A program made the translations under genes and the position numbers. The notes under the pieces are model-generated. The model searched no databases. It was not told the DNA's origin and worked only from the letters and a program-made list of their open reading frames with translations. From Apostichopus parvimensis (Eukaryota; Echinodermata; Holothuroidea; Aspidochirotida; Stichopodidae), in contig KN882550.1 in NCBI GenBank assembly GCA_000934455.1, positions 185,785 through 249,784 on the forward strand: a DNA stretch of 64,000 bases, in the 5' to 3' direction. How positions within the stretch are numbered: position 1 is the first letter of the stretch; the number at the start of each line of letters is the position of its first letter. Positions 25,601-40,600 of the stretch are shown here, one piece after another.

Positions 25601-28600
25601 AGGAGATTTAAACTAAGCTTGAAGACCTTAGTTCCTTTAGAAACCCTTTCTTTATGTCAAAACAGTTTTAATACCCAGTCTAACTTTCTGTATTCAACAA
25701 CTGTAACCTTCAAAATTACTTTGATAAAACTAAAGTATGTGTTTAGTTTCTTACTGATTGTACTTAATACAAATGAACATGCTGTTACAGGCAAATACTT
25801 TTTAGGCCTGTTCCAAGAGTTTAATCAAACTTTTAGTCAAAATGACTTACCTCTTAAAGTATAATATTGACATTTTTCATTAAAAAAAGGAGCTTATTAT
25901 TGTAGACAGGTCATTCCATAAATTAAATGCCTAATTCTGGCAAGTTTGGAGATTCATTTTATGCCACTCATCAGAAAAATATTTCCTGTAATTGTAAAAT
26001 CTTTCATTAAGAGTAATACAGCAACACAAAGGGGATTTTTCACTATCATAGAAAAGCTAAACCACATACAAATACTTGAATTTTGCAAACACAAAGGTAA
26101 ACCAAAGTTGGTTTGGTGTGTCTTGGAAACACCCAAAAAGAACTCCAAAGTTTGACAAATAATTTATGGAATGATTCATAACTTCTGTACAAGCACAATT
26201 AAAATACATGGATCTTAAGAAAACACTCGTCAGGCAAGCAGAGTGAGAAGAGAGAATATCTAGAAGTTCAGAATATTATGACTGAAAACAACAAAATATT
26301 CAGCTATGAGCCTTGCAAAGATATGACTCACATCAGATTAACAGATACTGTAACATCAAAAAGGCTTAGCTCACTATGCAGCTTTCTTGGTTAACTTTTT
26401 ACACTGAGCAGACATAGGCAGACAACACAAACAAGATTATTGCAATGGCAGAGAATAAAAGTTTGCTAATAACTTGACTAATGCTGATTCTATCACAGAT
26501 AGCAAGAAAAGAGGACTTAACAATGAGACAAAATCTCCCACAATGCTAGTAGGCCACCTCATTTAAATATCCCTATTAACTGTAGACTAGAGTTGCTTCA
26601 AAAGGTCAACTTATTCTTGCCATGAAAAAAAACACTTTTCATGTTTTTATATATTTCAATGATAATTTGCAGACGAGGACCTCAGGCACAATATGCATAC
26701 AATGTGAAGTCGTGAACACATGTCAACACAACATAAAAGTGAAGTAAACATGGATATCTTGTGGAACTCTTCTTTCTTTCTGTTTGTTGAATATTAACCA
26801 ATAATCTAGGAACGAAAGCCTTCTGCATTGAAACACAATTTGAAGTGTGCTAGCTTGTCTCTAAATGTGTTTTTCACTTATGTGAAGTCTCAAACGACAA
26901 GTTACCTTTGCACAGTTTGGTGCGAATCCTCACGTCGGGTGATATTATTGATTTCATGTTAGCTTTACTCACATCAGTATATTTAATATCAGCAGTAGTA
27001 TTTAAGATTTATACAATCAACATTTTTCTTTCTAGCCCTTTGTTATTTAAGTAGTTATATCTGTATTAAAACAAAGGATAGCATTTGCTACTGATGTAAG
27101 TGAACTTCAACTGCATCCCGCTCTTTCATCTAGACTACACCGCCACATACTATCTATCAAAAACGGCCAACTTAGAGAAAATTATGCAGCAATGAGTACA
27201 ATTTGCCAATTCAAAGGCCTAAATGAAACATAATTGACCCCACCATGCTACTTGGATCAATACTAAGTATGGTATTGTTGTTGCATAGTAGCAAACTTAG
27301 TGCTGCTTTAACAGAATGTCTGTTGCACTTACCAAAAAATGAAAAATTAAGAGAAAAGTGCTTGTATGAGAAACAACGTGGTGATATCCCCAACAAGGGG
27401 ACCTAAAGGAGGATGAACTCCTTTCTACTGGAAATTTAGGTAAAACCCAATCCATATAAAAAATAAGAAAATAATTTTATTTTTAAACGTTGCAACTTTG
27501 CATACTAACTCTTGATTGCTTTCTACATTCTACTGCCCCCCGCCCCCTTCCCCGATCCGCAAAAAATCCATTAAAGGGTACTTTACCTATTTGAATCCAC
27601 CTTTGTGCCCACCCCCATTCCGTGCCCACCCCCATCCCAGATTGACATTCATTCAAATCCTCCCTACAAGTTACCCAATTAGCTTTAATATAATACTAAT
27701 GCAGCAAACATATAACATGCTTTGTGGACAAACACAAATCATCTGTATTAAAGGAAGCATTACACTGCAAACTAAGTGCCCAAGCTTGACTACAAAGTAA
27801 CACAAACAAACAAATAAGCACGAAACATAGAAAACATATTAAAGTTATGATAGTCATGAGAGATGCATCCCGGTTTGTTATTGTAGCGGCAAGGTTACAT
27901 CATGCAGAGAATGAAAAATGTCACTGAATAATTGAATTAACGTCTAATACTGCAACATAGGATAAGGTCGTGATAAAGTTGTTTAATCAAATCACCAATG
28001 GCCAGGCTTTTCATATGTTGTACATTCATGTTCTCTTGAAGTACAAAGCAATGCAAAACTCAAATCTGAACAGTAAATGGATTTTTTTTGTTTTTTGTTC
28101 TGTGCAACAATGAAACTGTAAACACTAAAGTCCCAAGTAAATATTGCCATTGAGACTGCAGACAAATTTTGTCAGGCAGATTGTGATGGAAGTTTTCACA
28201 TTATATTAAACATATCATCTTGAATATGTAAATGGTTTATTTAATTTTTAATGCCATAGCTGAATGATCAAACAATTTTTCCACTTCTCATCCAAAGGTA
28301 CTTTGATTAATATATACAAATATATGTAAATATGTATGTAAATATACATGATGGAGTTAGAACCATGTTACAGCCACTAACCTCTGAAAGCATGAGAGCT
28401 TGTTGAGTCCAAAGCTGTGCATGAATTATATAAAAGATGAGTAGATTTTCAAGGTCTCCTGAAATCCCTTACAAGCAATTAATAATGCAGGAATGAATCA
28501 AGGGTGGGGTTTACACAGCATAACACATTCAATTCCCAATCAAAGCCCACCGATCATAACCAATGGGGGAGGAGGAGTTCTATCTTAGTTTGGAAAATTG

Positions 28601-31600
28601 CAATTCTTTTTGGTGAACTTACAAATCTATCAATAAATGTAGTGGTAGGTACAGGACATAATTTAGGTTATGAGTAGCAATTTATTCTTGATAAGGTTTT
28701 TGCATAAAATGAGTATATATTATGCATCTTTTCACACTTATACCAATTTGGAGGTAATTGTATCTACATTTTGTTATGCTATACCAGATTAACTCCCTGC
28801 GGTACACAAACAATTTGTCGATTTACACCCCGCACCCTACTCCCTGAATGCCTTATCAATCTCCTATGTCTGTTTGCCATGCTCAACAACATACACTAAG
28901 AATGACCAGTCAAAATCATTTAAAACATACACAACAGATTGGTGCATGTCAGCTATTAACATGACCACCGATTACTTAAGACTGAAACAAATCCATAGCA
29001 ATATCACATCACGCATGTATGAAATCTACATGAATATTCAGTGACGTTTTGATGGTCTAGCTTCTGATAGGGAGGTAAGAAAAAAATTGAAATATATTGG
29101 GCAAAAGTCAAGGCAAAGTTTATGCAACACTTCCGTTTATGAGACTGTAAAATTTACATTTGTTGGAGCATTTCTGGGAGATGCAGAATTCAACCATGAT
29201 GTAACATGCTTTTCTAAACATATTGGTATAAATGTCATTCTACACATGGGGACTGTACATCCACTATTCCCTGGTACAAGCAAGGGCACTTTTAATACAG
29301 ATCCTAAACAAACTAGATTTCTGTTATTACCTTGAGGCAGTTTCTGCAACATTTTTTTTTGAAAATTTCAAATGAAACATACACAGACAAATAAGAAGAT
29401 GCTATAACTGATGATGAGGAAAACTATGAATGGAACATGCACGTCAATGATTTGATAGGTTAAATGTTCCGTCAATAGCAAGATCAGATCTGTACTATTA
29501 TTTTTACCCTAGAGTGATGCAGAAATTGATTTTAAAAATGAGCACATTATTCAAAATGCATGATAATAAGTTTCATGAAAGCATTAGTAACAACATGGAG
29601 GAACATATGAAGTTTCAATTTCAGGAAAAAAAAGACTGATCGAATGATGGGAACAAAACAAACTTTTTGTTAAACATATTTTAGTATCTCCCAAACATTA
29701 TACATGGAAACTGCAAAACTGTGTTATTTGAAGTTAAATGTCTCAAAAATCCAAAAGCATGAAAGCAGTTTCAATGCATTATTTTGACAGGAACAAAATT
29801 GGAATATGATTAATTTGAGAAAAAGATAATAAAAATAAAATTTGAAAACACACATAAGGAAAGAAGTATTTTAGTAACTTCATCCAAACAAAAATATTAT
29901 GGGCAGTTCAGCTTTGTTTTGAGGAAATAATTATTTTAATTTGTTTTTTTGTGACGGGCTTTAGAGTAGGAACAATCAGTTGATTAGCAATTCTTCTCTT
30001 GACTTCATTATGATATGCTGATTCCATAACTTACACTCATGGCTTCTGGTTCCAATGTGTACCTTCTCCTATCTACAGAAGAAAAATAAAGATAAAAGAA
30101 GGAAGATGCACATGAAACCCAATACTATACACTCAGATAAGGCAACATTCATTCATAGCTGTCACATTTTAACAAGGGCTACTCTAAAGATATTCCATTC
30201 ACCAAAATTTAGTTTTCTTGGGTAAGAAATCAGCATTGCTCTGAGGAACAATTGTCAAAACTTAACCTACCCTTACCTCCCTTACAGAGCAGATAGCCTA
30301 GCCTACTTTACATATTTAGAATGGGACCCTTATGTTGTTATAGAGCTTGTATGAAACATTGCACTATTAACTCGGTTTTGATGGGAAGAGGAATTGATTC
30401 TGAAACACAACCGATAAAGATACTGGCCGTTTAAAACATCCCTGTGAGAACAGTCTAACATTTAGTGTACGTCTATATTAATATTGTGTGAGTGAAAGAC
30501 AAGACAAAATAAAATAAAATATAATAGTATCAACAAAATTGAATTAAAGTACAAGTTCACCCGATCTACACTAACTACAATTTATCTCTACGAAATGATA
30601 TCTCACTTCTTCAAGACACTTTGTTTTGCAAAGAAAAGAACAATTTTTGCACAAAACTGTACTAAGAAGTTTCTAATGCTCACCTACACCATCCTGAAGT
30701 CTAACTGGTATGTCAGTGTTTCCAGATTTCATGACAAACCCTTCACTTCCAAGTTTTTGAGCCCATTTTCCTTTCGGTTGGGCAGGGTTGGAGTATTTCT
30801 CAGCAAGAGGAAGATCCTCCCCAGTCATCTGATGATGAAAAAGACGAGAGGAAAATATAAATGAAAAAACAAATTTGAGATGGAAAAAATACAAAGATTA
30901 GATAATTATTAGAAGTGCACATGGTAAAAATTATGCATACCTTCTTTTGAGCCCATAGTGGTAGTGCATCTATGCTAAAGCTATAACCCGGCTGCACGTT
31001 ACCTTAAAGAAGAGAAGTAAAAAAAAAGATGATCGATTGGCCAGCAGATAGCTACAGAGAGGTTAAAGGTGAACAAAATTGTCAAGATCAAAAAAGATCC
31101 ACCGCACCTATTGACAAGAATGTATGGGTCAAACCACAAGGGTGGTTTCTGTTTATTAATATTAATTAATTAATTGAAATAAAACTTAAACCATACATCG
31201 ATCAAAACGGCGAACTTTTCAGTGTCTAGAGTGAACAGGTTACCTTTGGACACTCTATGACCTGACCCAACCATCAAAAGTGCTTAGATCATATTTTGTG
31301 ACTTCCAATCCTACTGAACTTTTGATAATCAGGATCTCTTTTGGTGTTCACCGATTAGACAGATAAAGTGTAATAACTGTACATAGTTCCGTCCAGATAG
31401 GTCGTTGGACGACCACGATTTGTGCCCTAAGATGCCGGACATGTACCACAATGGATCCATGCTTGGTTTGCATCCATGTTTGTGCATGGTGCTGTTCAGG
31501 TACTTTTAATGGTGCAGTCTACTTGAAAAGAATTCACAGTAATGAAATATTCTTACCACCTTGTGTTTCTTCTGATTCTAGGTCTTCTTTACCAGTGCTT

Positions 31601-34600
31601 GCTGGTTCCTCTCGAATACTTACTGGTGATGGTTCAGGAGGTATAACGAATGTTTCTCTCCTGTCAGCAGAAAGCAAAGAGATGGTGAAAATTTGGACAA
31701 TTAGCTACTAAATTATAATGCCAATTTTCAATCAAAGCAACCTGCATACTACTCATACCCTTGGAACCTTTTAAGAACATCGCAAAATTCAAGAGTTGTC
31801 ACAGACTGAATCTTGGTCAATGTTTGTTAAGATATAAAGTGTCAAACAAGATAATGAAATGTGAAAACTAAAAGTGGAAAAATTGCACATTTAAAGAGTA
31901 TGTGTCATTGATAAATTGAATAAACAACTTGAGCTATGGTATGGATGCATTACCACCTTTGTAAACACTTTATGGTAGACTTTGGCAAATGTTTAAGTCA
32001 GTTTAATAAAATCTAAACATCCTCATTAGACATTTGAGAAAGAAACTCACTAATGAATATTTCCAATCTAACATGGCTGACCGTTTGAATTATTGTGGAT
32101 CGACAACCTTTCAGGTTTGATAGCATAATTGTATGAAATGTTTGGTACAAATCTGACAATTTAATCTCTTTTTGCAGCATCATAGAATATCTAAACTCAA
32201 GAGTTGCCTTCATCTATTCTGACTGCTTTCAATCTCCATCCCAACCCCCCCCCCCCCCCCCTCCTCGTATTTCCAAATTACTGTGTTATGTCTATGTTAG
32301 TGTTAATGGTTGCTGCTGGTTTTCCAAATCATGACATCCATAGAGGAAAATATGAAAAAAAAATTGACATTTGCCAACAAAATTAATATTTACCTTGCTT
32401 GATTCATTTGTGCTGCCACCTTCAGTCTTACTGATCTCTCATTAATTCTGTCTTTCATATTGTTAGTCATTTCCAATGGAAGTTTCCAAACAAAAATACA
32501 GCTGAAAAGTATTTGAAACAAAAAGAAAATTTCACGATTACTACACCTACTGAAAATGTGCAATTGTGTTTTGTCGAGCTGATGTATATCACCAGTTCTA
32601 GGATTATTGTACGATTCTGTGAAGTTTTTAAAGAGATCTCTGACGTAGTTTCAATGCTCCAGGGCATCATCTAGCATGGAGGGTGCCAAGTGAACTCACC
32701 AATGACACTTCCAAATTTAAAAGAAATACCTAACATTTGAGAGAGCATGCTTGATGTATGATGATGTTTGATGTTACTTACAGCCATGAAAACACATATG
32801 TATCAAAGAATAGACCATTGTGATAATCAGTGTATCATAGACAAACCATCTCTTTTGAATGCCTGTGCATTCCGCATTGAGCCTAAAATGTAGATATATT
32901 TGTGACTTTTTATTGCTTCTGATAACCTGCATCACCGACCCCCCCTCCCCCCCCCCTTGCTCTTTCATCTCTCTTACAACACCACCATTCGATCCGTACA
33001 GAGCTGTATAGGCTAACTATAAAACATATTGCATTGTTAATACCTCAATGTTATTAAACATATTTTGTCTAAGTGGTTTTCATGATATTTCTGCTCATCT
33101 GTATTTTAAACATTGACTTCTTTGGCTGTAGTAAAAGTACATAATGGTATGGTGCATCTATTGTTCTCCACACCAGGTCTCCCTTTGCCTTGATTGTTTA
33201 TTTGTTTATTTTATTCAACGGTTAAAACATCGCTGCATTTTCTAACCTTCCATAGTACTCACCCGTCTCCTGAAACACTAATTAATTGCCTGCAATCATT
33301 AGTAAACTTCAAACCTGTCACAAGCTCTGAAAAGAGAATCAATGAGACTATTATGTCTGTGGTAAGGTTTTAGAAATCACTTAAAAAGGTTATCAAAGAC
33401 CCTAGAATCCATCATCTTAAAATTAAACAAAAATAGATTTAATTTGATTTTAATCAGTTTATAGATGCTGTGCCATGACAGTGTTGATCCATAGTGTGAA
33501 TAATTTTAATAAAGTTTCATATCCAATAATGAAGTAAAAAAAGTATTTAAAAAAACTGAATTTTATAGCAAAAGGGAAACAATACATTAGATTTTTTCTC
33601 TTTCGTTTCAACAGGCAAAAATCATGATAAAACAAACTTAAAAAAAACAGTCAACAGTCAGTTAGTTTCTTAAAGACTTTTTTATATTTTTTAATTTATT
33701 TTTCATATTTATATTTTTTATTTTTTATTATTTATTTATACTATTTATTATTATTATTTTTTTTTATATTTATATTTTTATATATCTACATAAAGCTCTT
33801 ACCGGAGTGTCCCATCATGGTAGCCATGCAAGCTCCCGAGTAAAAGTCAAAGATGGCTAGTGTTTTATCAGAGCAGCTGGTTGCCGCATACATCCCAGAC
33901 GGATCCAGTTCAACTTTGATCAGCGTCCCATCCTCACTCTGAGAACCCTTGTAGGTCTGCTTCAGTTTACCGCTCGCTATGTTATGTATCCTTGAAAACA
34001 AAACAACAAAATTAAAAGGAATTTTGATGATATTAAACAGGTTATTGTGCCTTCTAATTTGTAAAAGTACCACAATTTTAACACATTTGGGATTTGGACA
34101 ACTGAGTGAATTACCATCAACTTAGGACCCGGTTAAATCCAACCAAAGCGAGACCGACCTTTTTTGCTTGTTTGTACCTTTAGACAATCTGGACTTTGAA
34201 AGATCATCCAAAGAATAATATTGGTTTCCCAAACAAGTATAATGTATAACTGTAAGGTATAATGAAGTGCTTTCACCCAATACATACAGTAGAGAATGCC
34301 CAACAAGAAGTTTCGATCATCTCTGACCACAGAGACACTCTTTAAACTAGCTACCCTGTAAAGTAGGACAGGGCAAACAATATTACATACCTTAAGTTTC
34401 TGTCTTGACATGCAGTAGCTACATACTTCTTGGATACGTCTACTGCCATATCATAGAGAGTGGTCTTGCTGCCAACATGATGTAACAGACTAAACTGAAG
34501 ATCAGGATTCTGTTAGAACACAAAGAAAACAGCAGTGTCAGAAGAGACATTAAACCATTAGACTAACAGGACTGTCATTGCTTGGAAATGAAGATTGAAT

Positions 34601-37600
34601 CACTGAGGAGCTTGTTATCACTGTCAGCTTTCTGACAAGGCCTAATATGATTTCTTATGCAATGAGTAGTTTGTGATATTATATATGTTTCTTCTTCTTT
34701 CTTTGGTATCCCATAGTGTTTCAAATACAGAGGTCTTTGTTTCAACTCACTATATAATCCCCTAATTAATGTCTTAACATATCCCTTTACTATGGTTTTC
34801 TTTCGGAAGGTGTATAGGGGCATAAATTTGTCCTGCAATTTTACAGTCAAACTAGCTATACATTCTTAGTTGCAAAAAAAAAGAAGTAATATTTCACTTC
34901 TTGAAATATTGCCATTGACACAAAATACTTTTAAAAATCTGGCTTTCTAGAAATTAGATCATATCACCATATTGATAAGAAGCATTATATAACAGTACTT
35001 ATAATAATGAAACCTTTAAAATGTGCTGTCATGACAAATGCTATTTATTGAACCAGGGAAGTGTCAAGCAAAATGACTTACCCAAGTGGCGATTCTGAAG
35101 AGAAGGGCTTTATCGGCCCCACAGCTGATCATCTGGAACCGTCCACCACACTCTGCAAATTATGACAGAATTGCATATTCATAACATCAGTACAATAGAG
35201 AAATTATCAGAAATGTAGACATTGTGATAGCAGAATATTAGTGTTTACCACAATGAGGTATAAACTGTTCATGAAATCAATCAATCAATCAATTAAATAA
35301 CTTATATAGTGCCTAATATCCAAAGTACAACAATCTTTAGTGGCGCTCAGTCACTTAGAAAATGCTCTCAAGAACAGTTAAGTTTTCAGTCTCCTCTTGA
35401 AAACAAAACATTTCTTGAAACTAAATTGAACTGCAAATAATACTATACAACAGAGCATTAAAAGGATACTATTATGAATCCTAGTCACTCTTCTATATTT
35501 TCATTTGTAATAATTTAATCTTTTGCTACTTTAAAAAACCCATTAAAATAAAAGAAAAGAAGTAGGCACATGTAATAAAGTCTGACAGACATTACCATTT
35601 TCCCTGTCTGAGGGACAACTAAAAAATAAAAACCTTAGTATATTTGCCCTGATAAGTTATATTCACAGACTTCTGAATATATCAAACAAAATAAATGATT
35701 TCTGCATTGTGTCTCCTTTTCCAAGTAAAACAAGAACTACATCTTATAAAGCAAACATGGAGGATATTTATTCTACCGATGAAGAAAAGCGTGTCACCTG
35801 AAAACTTAACCGACGTGATGGATGCTGAATGGTCGTCTATGGTCTGCAACAGCAAACAGTTCTTGTTCATGTCAAAGATGTGAATGAATCGATCTCTACT
35901 AGCCGATGCTAACAAATTGTAACCTGAAGAAAATGAAAGAGAAGGGGGGGGGGGGTTTGGTTAGCAAGTAATAGACAAATCAAGTAAAATCAAGGCTCTA
36001 ACTTGCATCATGTGGCATTCTTTAATAGTTTCATAATTACATTGATTGTCGTTAACAAACCTGAACTAGAATTCATGCAGGATGTTGCAAGCTGATACAA
36101 AGCTTATCTGTGTGACCTGCTTAATCCAGTTGTTACATTCCATTACTAAAATGGAGAGGAATATTCTGTATCTCAAAAGATTGACCCAAGTGAATTAACT
36201 GAACATTCCATTAGAACAAGCCACTGCCATTAATGTACCCTATTAGAGGCAATAACAGTTCCTCACATTAATTTGCATTGAACCTGTGTAAGTCTAGGAA
36301 TATGTGTAATAAGAAAGTTTGGTAGATAAAAGCTAATTGCCAACTGTTGGGGAGAAAAGTGACAGACTTTCACGAGGTGATTATCGTCTACAACGGTACT
36401 GACACAGAAACAAACAACATATTTTCTGTTAATGCATGTTAATGCATGCGTGTCTTAAATGCATGTCAGAGGGACAATGAACTGCAAACACAATCGCATA
36501 CTAAAAATTGTTGGTGCAAAAGGTATCAAGGACTAACCTGTCTGTGGTTGAGAGAACTCTAAACATAACACTTCAGAGTCATGAGCCTCAATCTTGTGGA
36601 GTTCATACATGTTTGCCTGGAGAAGGTCATTTATCCTTATATTGCCAGACCTTTGGAAAATGGAAGAGAAATGTACAACACAATGGTATGACCAATCAGC
36701 TGCTTTGAAAGGAATTGTTTCTGATATATTTAGGTAAAGATATGGAGGTATAATACCATAGTGAATAGGTTTGGTCGCAACAGCAATACTAAGAGCCACT
36801 TTACGGCAAAAGTGCAAAGGCACCTCCTTCTCATAACGGATCTTGAATGATATCTCTACTCAGCCTTCATTTTGAATAATATCTCTCTACTGAGCTTCAT
36901 ATTCCATTTTATCATCTATTTTTATCTTACTGTATATACGTTTTGAATATGAAACAATTCAACTGGATACCCAACCTTACGTTTAAGTATTGTCTGACAA
37001 TACCAAAATAAGCAGAGTGAGGTATTAATATAAACCAAAGACTATCTCACAAGGCATACAATGGCCAGGATTTTCTTACCCAATAAAAAGTGGAAATTTT
37101 CTGGATTTCAGTACAATAATCTTTGTTATCTTTGCACATAATTTGTATCATACCACTAATAGTTTTATCCATTGGAATGAAAACGTATTCTGTCCACAAT
37201 AAATCAAATTTCACACTATTTTCATATCCTATGAAACATCAGTTGATCTCCAACCTAAATTTATTTCACCTTTTTTAATGATGTGCCTCATACATGGTGC
37301 ACTCTGGTATTAATAAGGCAAATAGGTCTTTGTGTGGTAGAATGAGAAGGGAGGATCATTGGCCGACGGGGTACGATTATTGCGGGAGCAAAGTGTTAAA
37401 AAAAGTGGCCCGTTCACTCTAGGCACATTACATCTAGAGTGCTGAGGTTGTGAGGAGACAGGTAAGCTAAGAGCAAATAACTGCGACAATATTATAAACA
37501 GAGAGTTCTGGACAACAAGACCAAGCCCACCCAATCCCATAGCTTCATATTTTACGATGCTTAGAGGATGTGGTTATCCACAAGGCAATCCACTCTTAAT

Positions 37601-40600
37601 CATCAAAACAGCTTTCTACCAATTACAAATAATAATTATTCCCTGGCTCACCTATCACCAGAGGCTAACATTTGTCCATCTGGGCTAAAACAGACGGATC
37701 TCACTCCATCCTTGCTCTCGCCTGGGCTGCTTTCTATCTCATCCTCATCCTCCTTCATGTACAATATTTTCAATAGTTCCTGTTAATGACAAGAAGAAAT
37801 CAATCTTACCATTAAGATATATTCAGATAAATCCCTTTTGAAATAGGAAAGGATTGAATTGGTAAAAATTTAGAACTCCAATTTTTTATTAAATCAGTGA
37901 CCCTTTGGGCTACAACTTGGCTAATGAGCATTTTTTGTTTTTACTGGAGATGGGATGTGGTGGGGTTGCCAGTTAAAAGTCACCATACCTTGTATACCAT
38001 GACATCATGGATCACCCCACTCCCCCTGGGTCAGATTCGATACAATGGAGAAAGCGGCAGGGAAGGAGGTGCTTCAAGTGAAATTCCACACTTTATGTAT
38101 AGATAAGTAGATGCACACATCATCATGTTTATACTATACGAGTAATGCAAATTAATAAATAAACAGGATTTGAAGAAAAGTGATCTTAGGACTGCACTTT
38201 ATGCTTGTAATAATAAGTAAAGTAAATGGCACTCACAATCACTTCACCATAAATGAACAGTATTATGATTATTAATGTTCTGGATGTATTTAATGTACAA
38301 AACTCTAAATGAACTGAGTTAACAATCTATCTAGCTAACGATCTATCTGGAACTGAGCTAACGATCTATATTAAGGCCAGCTGGCTGTGTTTTGTGACAT
38401 AATGTCTTCCATCACCCAAATATAGATACGTGATATACTTAAACAACATCACAACAGATGTTTCATCCATTACGAATGTCTGTTACTTTCAAAACAAACA
38501 ACAACAATGCCAGCCTAGGTCAACTCATGTACATGATAAACAATCAAAACAGACTTTGTTATTGTCATTTACTGGTGCTAGCTAATAGCCAATCGATGGG
38601 AGCCATCTTGATTTAAGATGAAATACATTAATTCCATTTTGATACAGAACATTGGACTGGTTACTACATGACCTCTATGGAAGATTTAATTCCCTTACAA
38701 AATACTACGGTTCCTGTGTTACAAAAACTGTTATACATCTTATGCACTTATAGCAATTTGCACCTTTTTTCATTGCATTTTGCAATGTGATACCCGATAA
38801 ATCATTCCCTTAATTTACATTTGGCTCTTTAAATATAAAAATATCTTTAAATTTTTATGCATCTATATAGCCAATCTTACTGTCTTTCCACCAGATGTAA
38901 TCAGGTTATTTGTACTAGTTGAAATTAACCGGTGAAGTTCATTTAACTAAAGCAAGAGTTTAGGGGTTTGTTCAATGGTCTTGTTCAGCTTAATATCATC
39001 AAATCACTAGCAGTAACAGCATACAGTAACAGAACACAGTAACAGCACACAGTAACAGCACACAGTAACAGCATACAGTAACAGCATAGAGGAACAGCAT
39101 ACAGTAACAGCATACAGTAACAGCACACAGTAATAGCATACAGTAACAGCATACAGAACAGCATACAGTAACAGCATACAGTAACAGTACACAGTAACAG
39201 TACACAGTAACAGCATATAGTAACAGCACACAGTAACAGCACACTGTAACAACATACAGTAACAGCACACAGTAACAGCATACAGTAACAGCACACAGTA
39301 ACAGCACACAGTACCAGCATATACAGTAACAGCATACAGTAACAGCACACAGTAACAGCACACAGTAACAACATACAGTAACAGCACACAGTAACAGCAC
39401 ACTGTAACAACATACAGTAACAGTACACAATAACAGCACACTTTCATTCTACATCAGTCTTATGGGACTAACAATCACCACATTTTAATAACCTCCCCCC
39501 CCCCCCCAAAAAAAACCAGTCATATCAAGCACATGTTTTCAGATCGGTTTTTTTTAAGTAAATCAAAAACAGAATTAATTGGACATATAATCCCTGGAAC
39601 TTACTGATCTGGGTATTTACATATGACGATACTTACCTGTCTACGATACACATGCACTCCCATCTACCTAGCCTAAAACAACCTGTCTATGATACACATG
39701 CACTCCCATCTACCTAGCCTAAAACAACTAGTAACAGTCTTGCACTGCGCCCCCATATTTGACAGAATAAAAATGTTACTGGTTAAAATGGTACTTTGAA
39801 AACCAGGATTACTAAATCGACTCTTAGATATGAATACAGATAAATTTTTACTCACATTAGTATAAATATTTTTCTTGAAGATAGTAGTGTCCACAAATGG
39901 GTCGATATTCCATATTCTGACAGTGTTATCTGAGCCGCAAGTACTGAATGTGTTTGGAGGCAGGGTAGCTTTGTTGCCATCGGTTACCTCTGGGTAAATA
40001 TCGACACCCCAGATGCATGATGAGTGGTAGAGAAAAGACCACTGCCTACCAATCTTGTGTACGTCATGAACATCCCAAACATACAAGCTGTGATCTGAAT
40101 ATATACATGTCAGCTAAAACAAAGAGGGGAAAAAAATATGGAATTATATTGAAATACTATTTTGATACATGCTGCAAAATATCACTGAATTAGCAACAAT
40201 ACCACAATCTTTCAAAGCTAGCTACATATAAATAAAGCATTATATCAGACAAATTAAAACAAAAGGATAGTTTATTGACAGTACATTTGCTACTAAGACT
40301 TTCCATTACAATCCTCTTCGGCTTGCATTTTGAGTGATTAAAAAATATATGTAAGAAGTTTCAATGAAAATGTTAAGACAATTCTTCAAATATCTCAAAT
40401 TAAAATTTATGACAAATGGTTAGGACAACAAGGTAAGACCTCTTTACTATGTAGTCATAGCAACAAGAACTTTGTTTGTCTTTGAGAGTACATGATTTAG
40501 TGCTGAATACCTTCATGGTTATGTTGTCCAGGACAGTTGCTACGGTATCTGGATATCTCACATTCTCCATAGGAGAAAATATGTGACTGAGAAGAGCGAA

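Larger units (their letters stand above)
24543..30034 (-). other. Intron 21 (5.5 kb)
   Basis: Long intron. It holds the 61-bp duplication at 24603-24724 and the Penelope-like motif at 25211-25264. The rest is AT-rich, with a pyrimidine-rich stretch at about 25020-25200 directly before the motif. No additional exon in the right phase was found between 25300 and 30000, though a small one could be missed. Confidence 0.55.

Noticed and set aside
25532-25864. Plus-strand frame of 110 codons
   Set aside because: AT-rich chance frame in intron 21, no recognisable family, no splice-linked partners.
31068-31356. MITE with GGTGAACA ... TGTTCACC ends
   Set aside because: Only about 8 bp of inverted repeat and no convincing target duplication; could be chance.
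39003-39440. CRISPR-like array
   Set aside because: Units are contiguous 13-mers without spacers in an animal intron.
38985-39447. Three overlapping open frames of about 146 codons on the minus strand
   Set aside because: They are translations of a 13-bp minisatellite without stops, located in an intron of MAPKBP1; no start context, no family match.
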